Assembly: GCA_963930775.1 (NCBI GenBank)
Contig: OZ005699.1
Coordinates: forward strand, 186,001 to 250,000
DNA: 64,000 nucleotides
Direction of reading: 5' to 3'
Source of the DNA: Cliona cf. orientalis
Lineage: Eukaryota; Porifera; Demospongiae; Clionaida; Clionaidae
The position numbers and the translations under genes are program-made. Of the stretch, positions 46,146 to 57,304 are shown in pieces (within the stretch, counting starts at the first letter, position 1; each line of letters opens with the position of its first letter). The notes below the pieces were generated by a model. The model saw nothing but the letters and a program-made list of their open reading frames with translations. It had not been told where the DNA came from and ran no database searches.

Positions 46146-49100
46146 ATGTCTCTGCAGAGCGACCCGAGCAGCGACTCACTGGACAAAGTCTTCTTGACGT
46201 TTGAAGGTAAAATCCGTAGCTTTGTCATTGTAATCTTTGTGAAGATAATGGAATGTTTGGCTTGCTTGTTTGCTGATGTGGAAAATGAATGGAAGGGTTT
46301 TTGTCCATTTAGGGACTGTGTAAAAGATAGCATCACTTCTGCTGTTTATCTACCCCACCTAGTGCAAACAGAGTGCGTTTCCTGATACGCTGAAGCGCGC
46401 GCCTATCTACTAAGGCTTCGTTCTGGTAATTTTTCGGAAAGGTGCAAAACGCTTGAAAGCTTTGATAAGGTTACGATTTGGCCACAAATTGACCCAGGTA
46501 GTCTTTCATAATCCAATAGTCAGGTCAGCGCCTATTAGAAACTTTAAAAATGAGTAGCGCCAAAGTTCAGTTGAAGCAAATGGAAAGTAGAAAGAAGCAG
46601 CCGCTCTCTGAATTGAGCCACAGCGACTCAGAGCTCGACATGATCGATTGGGACGCCTCTTCCCTGCCCCACCATTCACACTTTTTCGCGCCCAGCGGCC
46701 ACCCTCACAACAGATACTCTACGCCTCTTATTCTCATCTCTCCAGGACATGGAGGATCAATGGATTCCTCGCGATCGTCGGGAGGAGGTGGTGGCGTAGG
46801 AGGCGCAGCTGCTACGAACACGCAGACCAGCAGCGGGAGCAGCAGTGGAGCTCCCAGCCCAGGCCCCTTCCCTCACTCAACTAGCAGATCCAAGCTCATC
46901 GTTCCGCCGCCTGCTGCAGCCATGAACGGACACTTTGAAGGCGAGGAAGAAGAGGAGGGAGAGGGAGAAGGTGACAAGCGAAGACCTAATGGCAACATCA
47001 ATGGCTGGCCTAGAGGACGCCTCTACGTGAACAAGGACAGCTTGGCCCACGATTTGAGCTTCTTGGCCAATATGCCGGAGCTATGCGACGTTACCTTCCT
47101 CGTAGGTGAGGACCGGCAGCCCATCTGCGCTGTGAGAGCCATCCTGGCAGCACGAAGCAGGTGAGAGAAATAAACTACTCTATATCCATTTATGCATTTG
47201 TGTTGGTCTAGGAGAGAATATATATGTCCGTATAGATTTTAATATGGAGATGTTTTGGTTGAGCGTACGTATTTAATCCTGTATTAAATATGCTGGTAAA
47301 ATCCTCCGAGTAGCGATTTGATGTTCTGTTTCTAATCCAAACTCGCTAGATATAATAATAATATTATTGTTAGAAATCACGATCTAGACCAGTTGTTGTA
47401 AGTATTATGTAAGGAGGATTGTATTTAGTATTAAATTGTAGCAAAATGCTGGACTCCGTTGCCATGATGACGGATGGTGAGCCATTGTCATCAGCTTGTA
47501 GTAGCTAAGCAGATGACAATGGCTACCAACAATGGTATCTTGTTCAACTATTGCACCCCACTTTCATGGGAGAAAGGTTTTTTAGCGTGCGTGTGTGCAT
47601 ATGATGATAGTATATTATAGTAAGAGCATGTATTCTCCAGTTTTTGAATTGATCTGTGTGTGTGTGTGTGTGTGTGTGGTGTTAAAAAAGGCTAACAACT
47701 TAACAACTCCAGATTAGTGTTTGAGAAGCAGCTGCTTTGAAAGGCGACAATGTCCTTTATCGCGCACACATGATGCGCTGATCGATTATGATCTGACCTT
47801 ACCATACAGCTGAGGTATGTTACCTTTTCTGTGCCTTCGGAGGCCAGGAGGCCTTAAGAGTAGAGCTGTGAGTGGAGTGTTTATGTGTGTGTCCTTATGG
47901 ACTAATGGGTAATAGGATACCAGCTACAGTTGGAGCTCATTTACATGATTTCTGTGAGCTGCGTGGTATGTGCAGCTGTAATTTGAGGACTTAAACTGAT
48001 GTAATAATACTATGAGCTGTAGTGTGGGGGTGGAATGTTCACTAGGAGGGAGGGAAGGGGGGGAGAAGGAGAGAGTGAGGGAAAGAGAGAGAGAGAGAGA
48101 GAGAAGGGAGAGGGAGAGAGAGAGAGGAGGAGACCACAGCTCTAAGATGGATGTTGGTGGTTGGGGGGAGGGCAAGATGTAGTACCAAGGGCTTATAGAC
48201 CCCAAAGGGGTCTATAAGCCCTTGGTAGTACATTGTATTATACATATGAATTTCATATATTAAAGCTTATAAATAATTTTTAGGTGTGTAGATGGGTATA
48301 GGTGGATGATGTATATACACTTTGATCAGATCTTGTTCCACTGTGCCTTTGTAGTTGTGTACACTACTGTTGCTTAGGTTCCTCTGTATTGGTCTAACAT
48401 AGACCTATAACACAGTACACGCTATAGCAGCTGCTTTATTCAACACTCTGCAAATGGCTTTTCTCTTTGAAGATGATTTATACTAAGCTATACCTACGCA
48501 CGCTGGGTATATACTGTTTATACTCGATGTTGAAATCGTTTGTGTTTTTTGGTTTTTTAGAGTACCAAGCACAAAGTGTTTCGATTTGTTATTGAAGAAA
48601 AAACCACCTACCAAAAATTGTTTAAACAGAGAAATTTTTAGGGAGTATGGCTCTAATTGGTGCAAATTGGTGGAATGGGAATGAGACTCCAATAAACACA
48701 ACGATTGTTTAGTATACTGAGCATTGTCGTGTGGACTGGGAATGGGACTGGATATTGTAGACGTGAGTGTATGTGACATGCGGGGGGTTCCATATGTTTC
48801 CCTGTTTAACTTTTAAAAACACTATTTTCATTTCAGTTCTGTAGTATAGTTACTGTTTTTTCTCTCTAATACACATTTGAACGGTTAATAAATCACACAA
48901 ACGATACTAGATAGTAAGCTGGCTACTTTGTGATAGCTACTCAGCTACATCATTAAAAATCACCAAACAATTGCAGTAACCCTCCGCCTACGCTTTGCGG
49001 CGAGGGTTAAAAATATACTGTGTACAGGCTGGGACCGAAGTCAGCTACAGAGTTGTATCGAAGCACTGGAAGTGCTGCAAACCTCCATAGCACGATGTCT

Positions 49101-51304
49101 TGATTGATATATTTTTGTTGCTGTTGATGTCAAGTTAGCGGCTGGTGGTGTTTAAGGAGAGGCCTCACTAATCTGTCTGACACGTGTACTGTTGTCAATA
49201 CACTGCGCTTAAATCGTGTGATCTGATTGGTCGGCTCACCTAGAGCTCCGTGCCGGCTGAGAGCTGTGGTAGAGCACCAACCTCACACTCAATAAGAATC
49301 TCCATAACAATATTATTAGAATCTTGCACTATCTCTGGCTTGGCTGCGCTACTCTGCGGCCGTTATCTATAGGTCCATCACAGAGTATTAAAGTGCAAGC
49401 ATGTCCCTTCACTACTATTGGTGATAGTGTAAAGGTGATACATTTAATTGCTGTAGACTTCCAGGGCGCTGGTGCAGGGGGGGGGGGGGAGCTATACCTT
49501 CCCCCCACACTTAGCTAGTTGTGGTCAAAGTCTATACTATGTGCATGTAAATAATTGGTGTCCAACATAAGGTGCGACAAATTGATAGTACAAGGACCAT
49601 TCAAGTAAGATTCATTGGAACCCCTCTAAAGAGTGCTTCGAACAATTAAGGACCATTAGTGTCAAAGGCTGTGCTCGTTCTGCTCTTTAACGTGCAGATT
49701 TGGAGTGTATAAAAGCCTTTGATGATCACAAACTCCACCCAGTCCACTCCCCTCACATTATTAATACTCTTTCTGGACTAGCTTTAGCTAGGGCGTCGAA
49801 TCAATCTTTTCGTGGTTAAATTAGTGTTGACCTATTACAAAACCTCAAGCCATCACTATGCAAATGAAGCGTCAATATTTACCGATTGAAGCCAGCCAGC
49901 CCCCAAAACACCCCCAGCGAAGCACATGGAGAGTGTATACAGCACTTACTGCATCCCTGCCATGGCCCTCAGCTTAGTCTGGAAGCTTGCTTAGAGTGAC
50001 AGATGAGTGTGGCTTCTTCGGTTGTCCTTGAGTGTTGGCTAAAGATGTTAGAGGATGGATGGCCTTTTACGGAGGGGAGGGGGGAATTAATTGTTTGTTT
50101 GTTGGGGGGTGGGGGAGACATGATGGTGAGTGAGAGAGTGAGGTCGTCTCTGTGTCTCTGGAATCACTTGACGTACTTATTTGTGCGTTGAGTTGAGATT
50201 TTTAAATAAACAAGACGATTTTGACCAATATATCCACTGGAGAGGCGACTATGTCCTGGCATGATGTCGCTTCTAGGCTAACTCTCAAACTTCTCAGACG
50301 AGTGGGTATGTATTGGATGTTTACGTGTACACATGCATGGCGTTGATGTAGTGTTTAGAGCGTGCAATGCACTGATTGGTGGACGCAGCCAGGTCATGTG
50401 ACAACATCAATAGGGATTTCCTTCAACTCTTGACTTTCATAATCGATCAAGTATGCCTCAGTTCATAGAAGACCACACTGCACGTCGAACATCAGACCTC
50501 GATTCGCCCTTTGATCTCGTACCCCATTGGACAAACTGCAAATATCACCTTTGGTCTGGAATGCATTTGCCGAGCTATACAGAGCACAGCATTAGACAGA
50601 TTTCATTTCATTTCATCCTTTGACGTGTTGATTTGGCACAGGAAATGAAATACATGCTTCCAGACTAGCGAGCATACTTTTGATAATAATATTGTGATAG
50701 ATCCGTGACCTTTCGACCTCACAGATGCATGATAATGTTGTATTTCTGCTGTCATATGATGTGTTGATTTGACCAGCCAGTTCAAATATGTTGCACCCTC
50801 TCTTAATTTGTACACTTACAAGACGTACATGTACACATGACAATGATTAACGTAATCGAGCTTAAGTATATATTTATATCCTTGTCAACTTTCTACACTT
50901 AAAGATGTACCGGAATAAGGGTGCACTTAATTAGCAATGGCTAAGCGTTGTAAGTAGCAGATCCTTTTACAGCGCTAATTTTGCTAATAAATTTTTAATG
51001 TGATTATACTAAATACTAATTGGTCTAAGTATGGCAGTGGATGCGGGTGTAAGCAGACACACCACACGCCTGTCTGGAGCTTGCTTGCTTGCTTGCTTTG
51101 CATAGCACTATCGCAAGGTACGTAAAATTTAATAGTTTGTGGTGGTGGTGTATTGTTGTCGCTAATGAGCTCTAATGCGCTATCGCTTGTCCAGCACGCG
51201 TTAATTATTGTGTACGCTTAATTAGTGAACAGTGCCACTTGGCTATAGCTATGACTTTTTAATAATAATATACTAATTTTGTAGCAAATATCATGTCCCC
51301 CACC

Positions 51305-51359
<55 letters not shown>

Positions 51360-53395
51360 CCTCCCCCTCTCCTCATCTCAAAACCTATCTTGTGTATATA
51401 ATATTTCATCATTAGTTGTCATACCAATAGCATCCAATGTTGTGCCTGTGCATGTTCAGTGGGCCACACTTCCAGGAAAGCAGTGACCAATTAGACCTCT
51501 TAAAGGTATCCACATCAAAGCCAGAGGGAAAGCAGAGCCTCTCAGTGGTGGCTTAAAATTAAAAATAGAAAATTAATGGAGCATGGTGTTGCCAATTATG
51601 GACAGGAGGAGGCTAAGAGGGGGTTCTTTGTGAAATGGCTTAGACTACAGGAAGTCAGGTAGCAGTTAGTGATTGATGTATGTCTGCGCTGACCTAGTAG
51701 CTGCTTCTGACGTAGTGCAAGCTTTCATGATCACGATTCAGAAGCTAATATTGAATTTCACCTTGTGCAGTGTAGAGTCACTGCATGTGATGTATGATGT
51801 AATGATTATAGGGGAAATCCCATATCCTGTCGGCACTCGTGTTTGCATACACATGCACACACACACACACACTCCACTTATTATATCAGAGGTTAGGCCG
51901 GTCATTATGACACAATCTTCTCTCTCTCACCCCACACAGATTATTCCGTAAGATGTTGTATGGTGAGAACAACAAGAGTGCGGCTGCGGCAGCTGCTTCG
52001 TCAAAGAAACAGAAGAAGAAGCACAACTTTAAACCTTCCGACGGCTACATCGAAAAGTACGATTTTCGCGGTCAGCCCACTGTCGTCGTGAACGAGTTTG
52101 AGCCGGAAGTCTTCAAGCAGCTCGTTGAGTACACACACACGGGCTCCGTGATGCTACAGGCTAGGACTCTCCTAGGTCTCATGAATGCGGCGGATCACTA
52201 CGGAATCGAAGATCTGAAACAGGCGTGCATTCGGTTCATGGAACACTGCGTTAACATAGACACCGTGTGCTCGCTGCTGAGCTCGGCAGAAAAGTACATC
52301 CAGTACAAGTCGACGAAGATTCTCGTTCAGAAAATGTTTGAATTTGTGGACCAAAATGCCGAAACGATTCTCTCGCTTGGCGCCTTTGCCACCCTCCCCC
52401 AGCACGTGGTGAGGATCGTCCTAGGGAGGGACGACCTTCAAGCTTCGGAAACGACAAAATTCGAAGCAGCTATTCGGTGGAGTTATCGCTACTGTGACGA
52501 TCACTCTGACACCTCCTTGAAGGAAGCTTTCGAGCCTTTTGCCGACGTCATCGATTATCGCTTGATCCCAGCCAAGATCCTGATGCAGAGAGTGAAACCG
52601 TCGCTGGTCATAGACGATTCTGTCATCTTGACAGCTCTGGCCTTCCAGGCGGACCCAAAATCCATCGAACACCTCAGACCCACCTCAATGTCGTTCTCGA
52701 ACATGAAGACAAGAAGAACGACGAGCCCTTCTGGGCCTGACGGCGGAAAGAAGGAATTCCGAAGAGTTCAGAGTTCAGGGATCCCTCTGAACACGATGAT
52801 GAACCCGATGGCGCTGAAGGTCAGCCATGGCGGGCGAGTGAGGGCAGTCACCCCTACGCCAGACGGAAGGTCAATTCGCGGCAGCTCTATGCCTATCTAC
52901 GCCAATGATGCCATGAAGAGAGTAAGGAGCCAAGACGCCATCGACTTTTTAAGCGATAGAGATGCAGCTGCCTCACATCATCCTCATCCGGTAAAGGGAC
53001 ACCACCAGCTGCCACATCACATGATCCACGTAGCAGGAGGGGGCGGAGTCGGGGGAGGAGCGGGGATATTGTACGGTGGGGGGCCAGGGAGAGAAAGAAT
53101 GGACTCGCACAATTCTCACATTAGTCTCCTCTCCAGTCCCCCGCTGAGTCCGGCAAGCCCCTCAACAGAGAGCTATCAAGAGAGCACGATTTCGACATTC
53201 TCTGGGTCGAGTTTGGAGAGAGAGAACTACCATAACTTGACGAGACACAGCTCTAGCCCCGACGAATCAGACGCCACCATCACGCCTCAGGCATCGATCA
53301 ACGGCCAGCAGAGACAACAGCTGCCGTACAACCCTCAGGCACTAAGTCTTGATACTGTTGTAACACTGAGCAGCACCAACGCAGTGGAAGTGTAG
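46146..53395 (+). CDS. BTB-BACK domain protein resembling serine-enriched protein (gprs)
   Basis: Proposed exons are 46146-46206, 46524-47160 and 51940-53395, giving 717 residues. A shorter model starts at the ATG at 46550. The BTB/POZ fold runs from about residue 205 (PELCDVTFLVGEDRQPICAV, RAILAARSRLFRKMLYG) through EVFKQLVEYTHTGSVML and LNAADHYGIEDLKQACIRF-like sequence. A BACK domain (KILVQKMFEFVDQNAETILS...) follows. The tail is Ser/Pro/His-rich. BTB-BACK proteins commonly serve as Cullin-3 adaptors, but no Kelch or other substrate domain is present and the function is unassigned. The N-terminal 200 residues are Ser/Gly-rich with an acidic block. Confidence 0.78.
48185..48225. repeat. Perfect 19 bp hairpin with 3 nt loop
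   Basis: The arm CCAAGGGCTTATAGACCCC is followed by AAA and then its exact reverse complement. The stem is too short for a typical animal pre-miRNA but would extrude readily as a cruciform. Confidence 0.9.
51310..51355. repeat. (CT)n microsatellite
   Basis: CT repeat in the BTB-BACK intron, about 0.6 kb upstream of the last exon. Confidence 0.9.
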
Positions 53396-53801
53396 CCTAA
53401 TAATATTAAAGAAAATTATAAAAATTAATTATCTTGTTTTGTGCCACCATTGATGTTCTATGTATGTACTAAACCATCACTTGTTTTTGTATTATGCCAT
53501 TATTCCACTGATCTGTGTATATAATATTATTGATTCTGATTCTGCAGGTTGCTTTGTGTTCTTTTTTTTCATGATGTTACGTTGTATGTTCACTGTCATA
53601 TTGAAATATTATTTGTACGTTTTCACATGATGACTTAAACAAAAAGTATGATTATTGTTCCTGAATAGACAATGACAGTTCATTTTCAAGATGAAAAGTG
53701 AATGGCACTCAATAATAATTGGCATTGCATGTGACTACATGCACACATGATCACAACACTTATCTATAATAGCTATAGAGGGGTTAACCACTGTAATTAT
53801 A
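53396..53801. other. Convergent 3' flanks of the BTB-BACK gene and BBS12
   Basis: About 400 bp of AT-rich sequence holding both 3' UTRs. An ATTAAA hexamer lies about 10 bp after the BTB stop codon. Nothing else recognised. Confidence 0.5.
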
Positions 53802-56800
53802 TTAATTTGAGTCCATCCTGCCTAGATAGGTTTGTATCTGGTACGTGGTAGTTGTCTTTTGGACCCTAGTCCTTGTGCTAAGAAAGAGGAGTCTTAGTAA
53901 TGCCAGAGCTCTTCTCCAAGCACCCACCTTGCTCTTGGCCACGTCGAGCACATCAAACTCATCACAGCCTTGCACTTTCTCATCTCTTTTCATCTTCTTC
54001 ACTAGTTCTTCAGCTTTGGCCATGGCTCCATAGCGACCTCCATCAAGCTCAGCAGAGCAGCTGCTATTCATTATAACTCGAGCCGTGTACTCTAGCAGGC
54101 CTTGAATGCATACTTCATAGACGTGAGGTCTCCAATACGCAAGGTGAGTTCTATTCCCCATCCATGATGTTGCCATGGCAAATGACACATCTGTTGAGAT
54201 TTTGCTATAATCTTGTGAGTTCGTGTCAAATAAGTCCGTGTTACTCAACTCAGTGTTAATCTCAGAGATCTTTTGTCGTAATTTTGTGACACACAATGCC
54301 TCGGCTCTTCCCCCTCCAGGTAAGAGGAGGAGAGAGCCATCATCTTCTTCTGTGGCTAACTTAAGTTTGTGAAGACAGTTTTGGAACTGATGCTCCAGCA
54401 CCCTCACCAGACTCTTGGTCTTTGCACAGAGAAGCACACTGACAATGCTACCAGGAGCCACACTCTGTAGCAAAAAAATATCACAGGCAACAGGTTCAAT
54501 AATCATAGTGTCGGTAGACTCTATAAGTAGGGATGGCAGGGATATGCCATAATATATGTAATACATTACAAAAAAGTTAATATCTCAGAGCAAATAAAAT
54601 TAAGGTTTTTAACTTATATAATAATTATTATAATATTATTATTAAAAGTAGCACATATTCATGATACTTTAGTACCTTTATTGTGCAGATGTAGTGTCTC
54701 TCAAAATGTCTGTCTGTTTGTCCCCTACGAATGAAGCTAGGCCTTGTCCAACCCAACTCCTCAGCAGCTAGCTCAACAGCGTGGCAACCAATGTGTCTCT
54801 ATAACAAAGTATAATGTCATGACACTAAAATTAGAGCCAGGAGCACCCCCTGAAATAGATTCTACAGACTAAAAAATTTTTACTTTTAAGCATTGCGTGA
54901 GGTAGCTTATTGGAGTAGCACCAGTGATATGACACACCCCCTCCATCTGTCGCCTGTCCACTCCCTTTAGGACCACGACTCCAGCTGCAATGCAGTGTTC
55001 CCATAGCAACGGTGACATAGCTCCACCCACAACAACCACACCCACTCCCAGCTGGAACCAAATCAGATCGATCAATCAAAATATGGCGTAGATTATTATC
55101 TTACTTGTTCAAGGATCTCTGCACAGCCATGTAGCCAGTTAACCTTTGAACTACTTTCACAAATCTGCTGTGGATCATATGATTTAACAGGAATTCTTTT
55201 CTGCAGGCCAAGGTGGGTGTGGTCTGGTGTGCAATTGCCATCCACAACCTATTGTATAAAAATTACAATTTTTGTATAATTGTGGAATGGGAGTGAGCCA
55301 TGCAAGTTGAGGTATATAGTCTGGGAATGGGACTCACTACAATTCTGAGCTGTTTTCCATGCTGCTTGGTTGCTACGGTGACCATCTCAGGGTGGAGCTC
55401 TATCATGGCGCCATGCACAACTCGACTGCAATTCTGCTCTTTGCCCAGCGCAGAACACTGGAGCACCCACCTGATGTCAATAGAAAGCAAAACTATGTGA
55501 ATCATCCTACTCCACGTTGTGCATCAGCTACCAAAATCAATTTTTTGGGAATAGAGTCAGAGATTGATGTACCGTAGATCAGGAAATTTTTGTTAATAAA
55601 TTTTCATCGACGATCTTTCCCGATGAAAATTAAATACGCTAAATATTTTGTGCGCGTTAGTTAATACAATAATGTATTACGTACATTCGTGTATGTGACG
55701 AAAATTAGACTACATGAAAATTTAACAAGCGAAATATTTTACCGGCAAAAATATCCCGATCTACGGTACTTAGATGACTCCATCGTAAGTTGTACATACC
55801 TTGGTTGAATTTTGTAAGTAGAGCTGGACAGCTGTATCTCAGCGACCCTACAGGCTAGTTGCATAGCAACCGTTTTGCCACTGGATAACTTATCTCTGCA
55901 GGAAAATCATAATATTTCCAATGTCAACAAATTGAAATCTATTTCCTTTAATTTAGAACAAGCATTTCCCATACCCTAGCAGTGCAATCCAGGCAGCACA
56001 TCCCGACTCAGTGCTGGGTCTACCGTTCGAAGATGTACACATCAAACTCTGTGACTCTGTATCCTCATTTCCTTGATATAATTTATCATCACCTGAGTCT
56101 GCAATAAAGTGTCTGCTATAATACGCTAAGATTTTTGTCTTATTTGGTAGCCTCGTTCGTGAGCTACTTCCAGATCCACCATTTCTCAGCCCCCTACTGG
56201 CCTGGGGGGCAGGGATAGGGCTCTGTGCACTGAAATTAAGTAAGGATGAAAATTTAGTTGTGGTTGAGAAAGATGACAATGTTTGTGTATGCTGTGTCTT
56301 CCTGCTGGGTTGGGGCGGTGGAGTTCTTTCATTAGCACTGAGAGCAGCTGCTCTTGTTTTTTGTTTAAACTTCTCGACAGGAATTGCCCAAGTCAAAGCT
56401 GTTTTCTCACAAAGAGAGACAGCTTCTTCGAGGATCTCCAAAACAACTGGTGCAGGGATCCCCTATGAAAACAAACACACATACCAAAGATAACTTAGAT
56501 AGCTTGCTATTTTCAAAATTTTCACATAGTATTATTTTAATGGTACGCTCGCTCACATACTTGGTGTATCAGTTTGGCCACGCCCCTGGCCCAATATGTT
56601 GAAATACACACTAGTGTTGTTATGCCGCATCCACAGGCCTTTTTCTGATCCTGGCAAGCCTCGTGGACCAATCGGATCACAGGATGGGAGTCTGAGGCTC
56701 CACCCACTAGATAGTCGACCAGCTGCAGGGGATCACTGATCAATCCATCATCATCTTCACTACTGGAATCACTCGGTAGACAACACTTCAAACTGAGTGA

Positions 56801-57111
56801 GAAAGACAATCTTTAAATTATTTGGGGGTGGGGGGGGGGTGGGGTGTTTATTTAGGGGATCTCCCGAGTGTACATAGAACATAATTATTATTATCTGATC
56901 TCCCTCCTGGAATTGATCATTAATTTTATAGGGTGGAGGATTATTTACTAAAATTAAAAGGTGCTATACGTTTTGGATGGTCCTAGTAGAGTCTGTACAG
57001 AGCAACCTGCAGGGATATACCAAACACTGTGAGCATGCAAAAATAATACTAGAGGCAGTATTGCTTACAGATTGCTTGCAGGGCTAAAAGATTGTCATCA
57101 TTCACCTCCAT
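53802..57111 (-). CDS. BBS12: Bardet-Biedl syndrome 12-type chaperonin-like protein
   Basis: Ten minus-strand exons: 57069-57111, 56970-57006, 56561-56792, 55975-56462, 55800-55895, 55341-55470, 55105-55248, 54884-55051, 54676-54798 and 53802-54464. They total 707 residues against about 710 in human BBS12, with all phases consistent. BBS12, BBS10 and MKKS assist assembly of the BBSome, the ciliary coat. Group II chaperonin landmarks are TLLGPSKT near the N-terminus, GCGITTLVCIS (degenerate form of the ATPase GDGTT loop), SSGKTVAMQLA, the apical LGVGVVVVGGAMSP, LLLLPGGGRAEAL, and the C-terminal DVLDVAKSKVGAWRRALALL. BBS10 or MKKS are less likely on length. Head-to-head with ANKAR. Confidence 0.78.
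55570..55768. mobile_element. MITE, TACCGTAGATC family, copy 2
   Basis: About 199 bp in a BBS12 intron. The left end TACCGTAGATCAGGAAATTT and right end ATCCCGATCTACGGTA are inverted repeats. Read on the minus strand, it aligns end to end with the element at 15485-15678, with scattered substitutions and one small indel region. Confidence 0.87.
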
Positions 57112-57304
57112 GACAAGCAGATCCACGTGCAGAACCGCACGGGGATCAGGACGGAAAATTCAGAATGGAACTGAAATATTCAGTGAGAAAGAGGTTAATT
57201 TTTTTAGTTGCCGCGGCAACCATACTGCACGTTGCTATGCCTGCAAGTGAGCGAGACGCTATATCAAAGACTGCCTGTAAATTTGTGAACCAAGCTATCA
57301 CATT
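57112..57304. promoter_or_regulatory. Bidirectional promoter region, BBS12/ANKAR
   Basis: 193 bp between divergent start codons. It contains GTTGCCGCGGCAACC at about 57207-57221, an imperfect inverted repeat resembling an RFX X-box (GTTGCC-N-GGCAAC arms). RFX sites drive ciliary genes, which would suit BBS12. Confidence 0.6.

Larger units (their letters stand above)
47161..51939 (+). other. 4.8 kb intron of the BTB-BACK gene, no coding content seen
   Basis: The largest intron in the window. It holds a GT run at about 47659-47678, a GA-rich tract at 48050-48131, a perfect hairpin at 48185-48225, a small inverted repeat around 48977-49008 (AACCCTCCGCC/GGCGAGGGTT), a G run near 49478 and a (CT)n tract at 51310-51355. 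Short open frames in it show no family features. It splits the BTB fold. Confidence 0.6.

Noticed and set aside
45977..46385. Overlapping 119-120 residue frames on both strands near 46000-46385
   Set aside because: Only the first 61 bases from 46146 make sense as an exon; the rest runs past a donor site and shows no family features.
48977..49008. Inverted repeat AACCCTCCGCC/GGCGAGGGTT
   Set aside because: Short and imperfect, with nothing else to mark it as an element; noted only within the intron description.
49245..49300. tRNA-like string GTGGTAGAGCACCAACCTC
   Set aside because: No B-box, no cloverleaf and no acceptor stem could be built around it.
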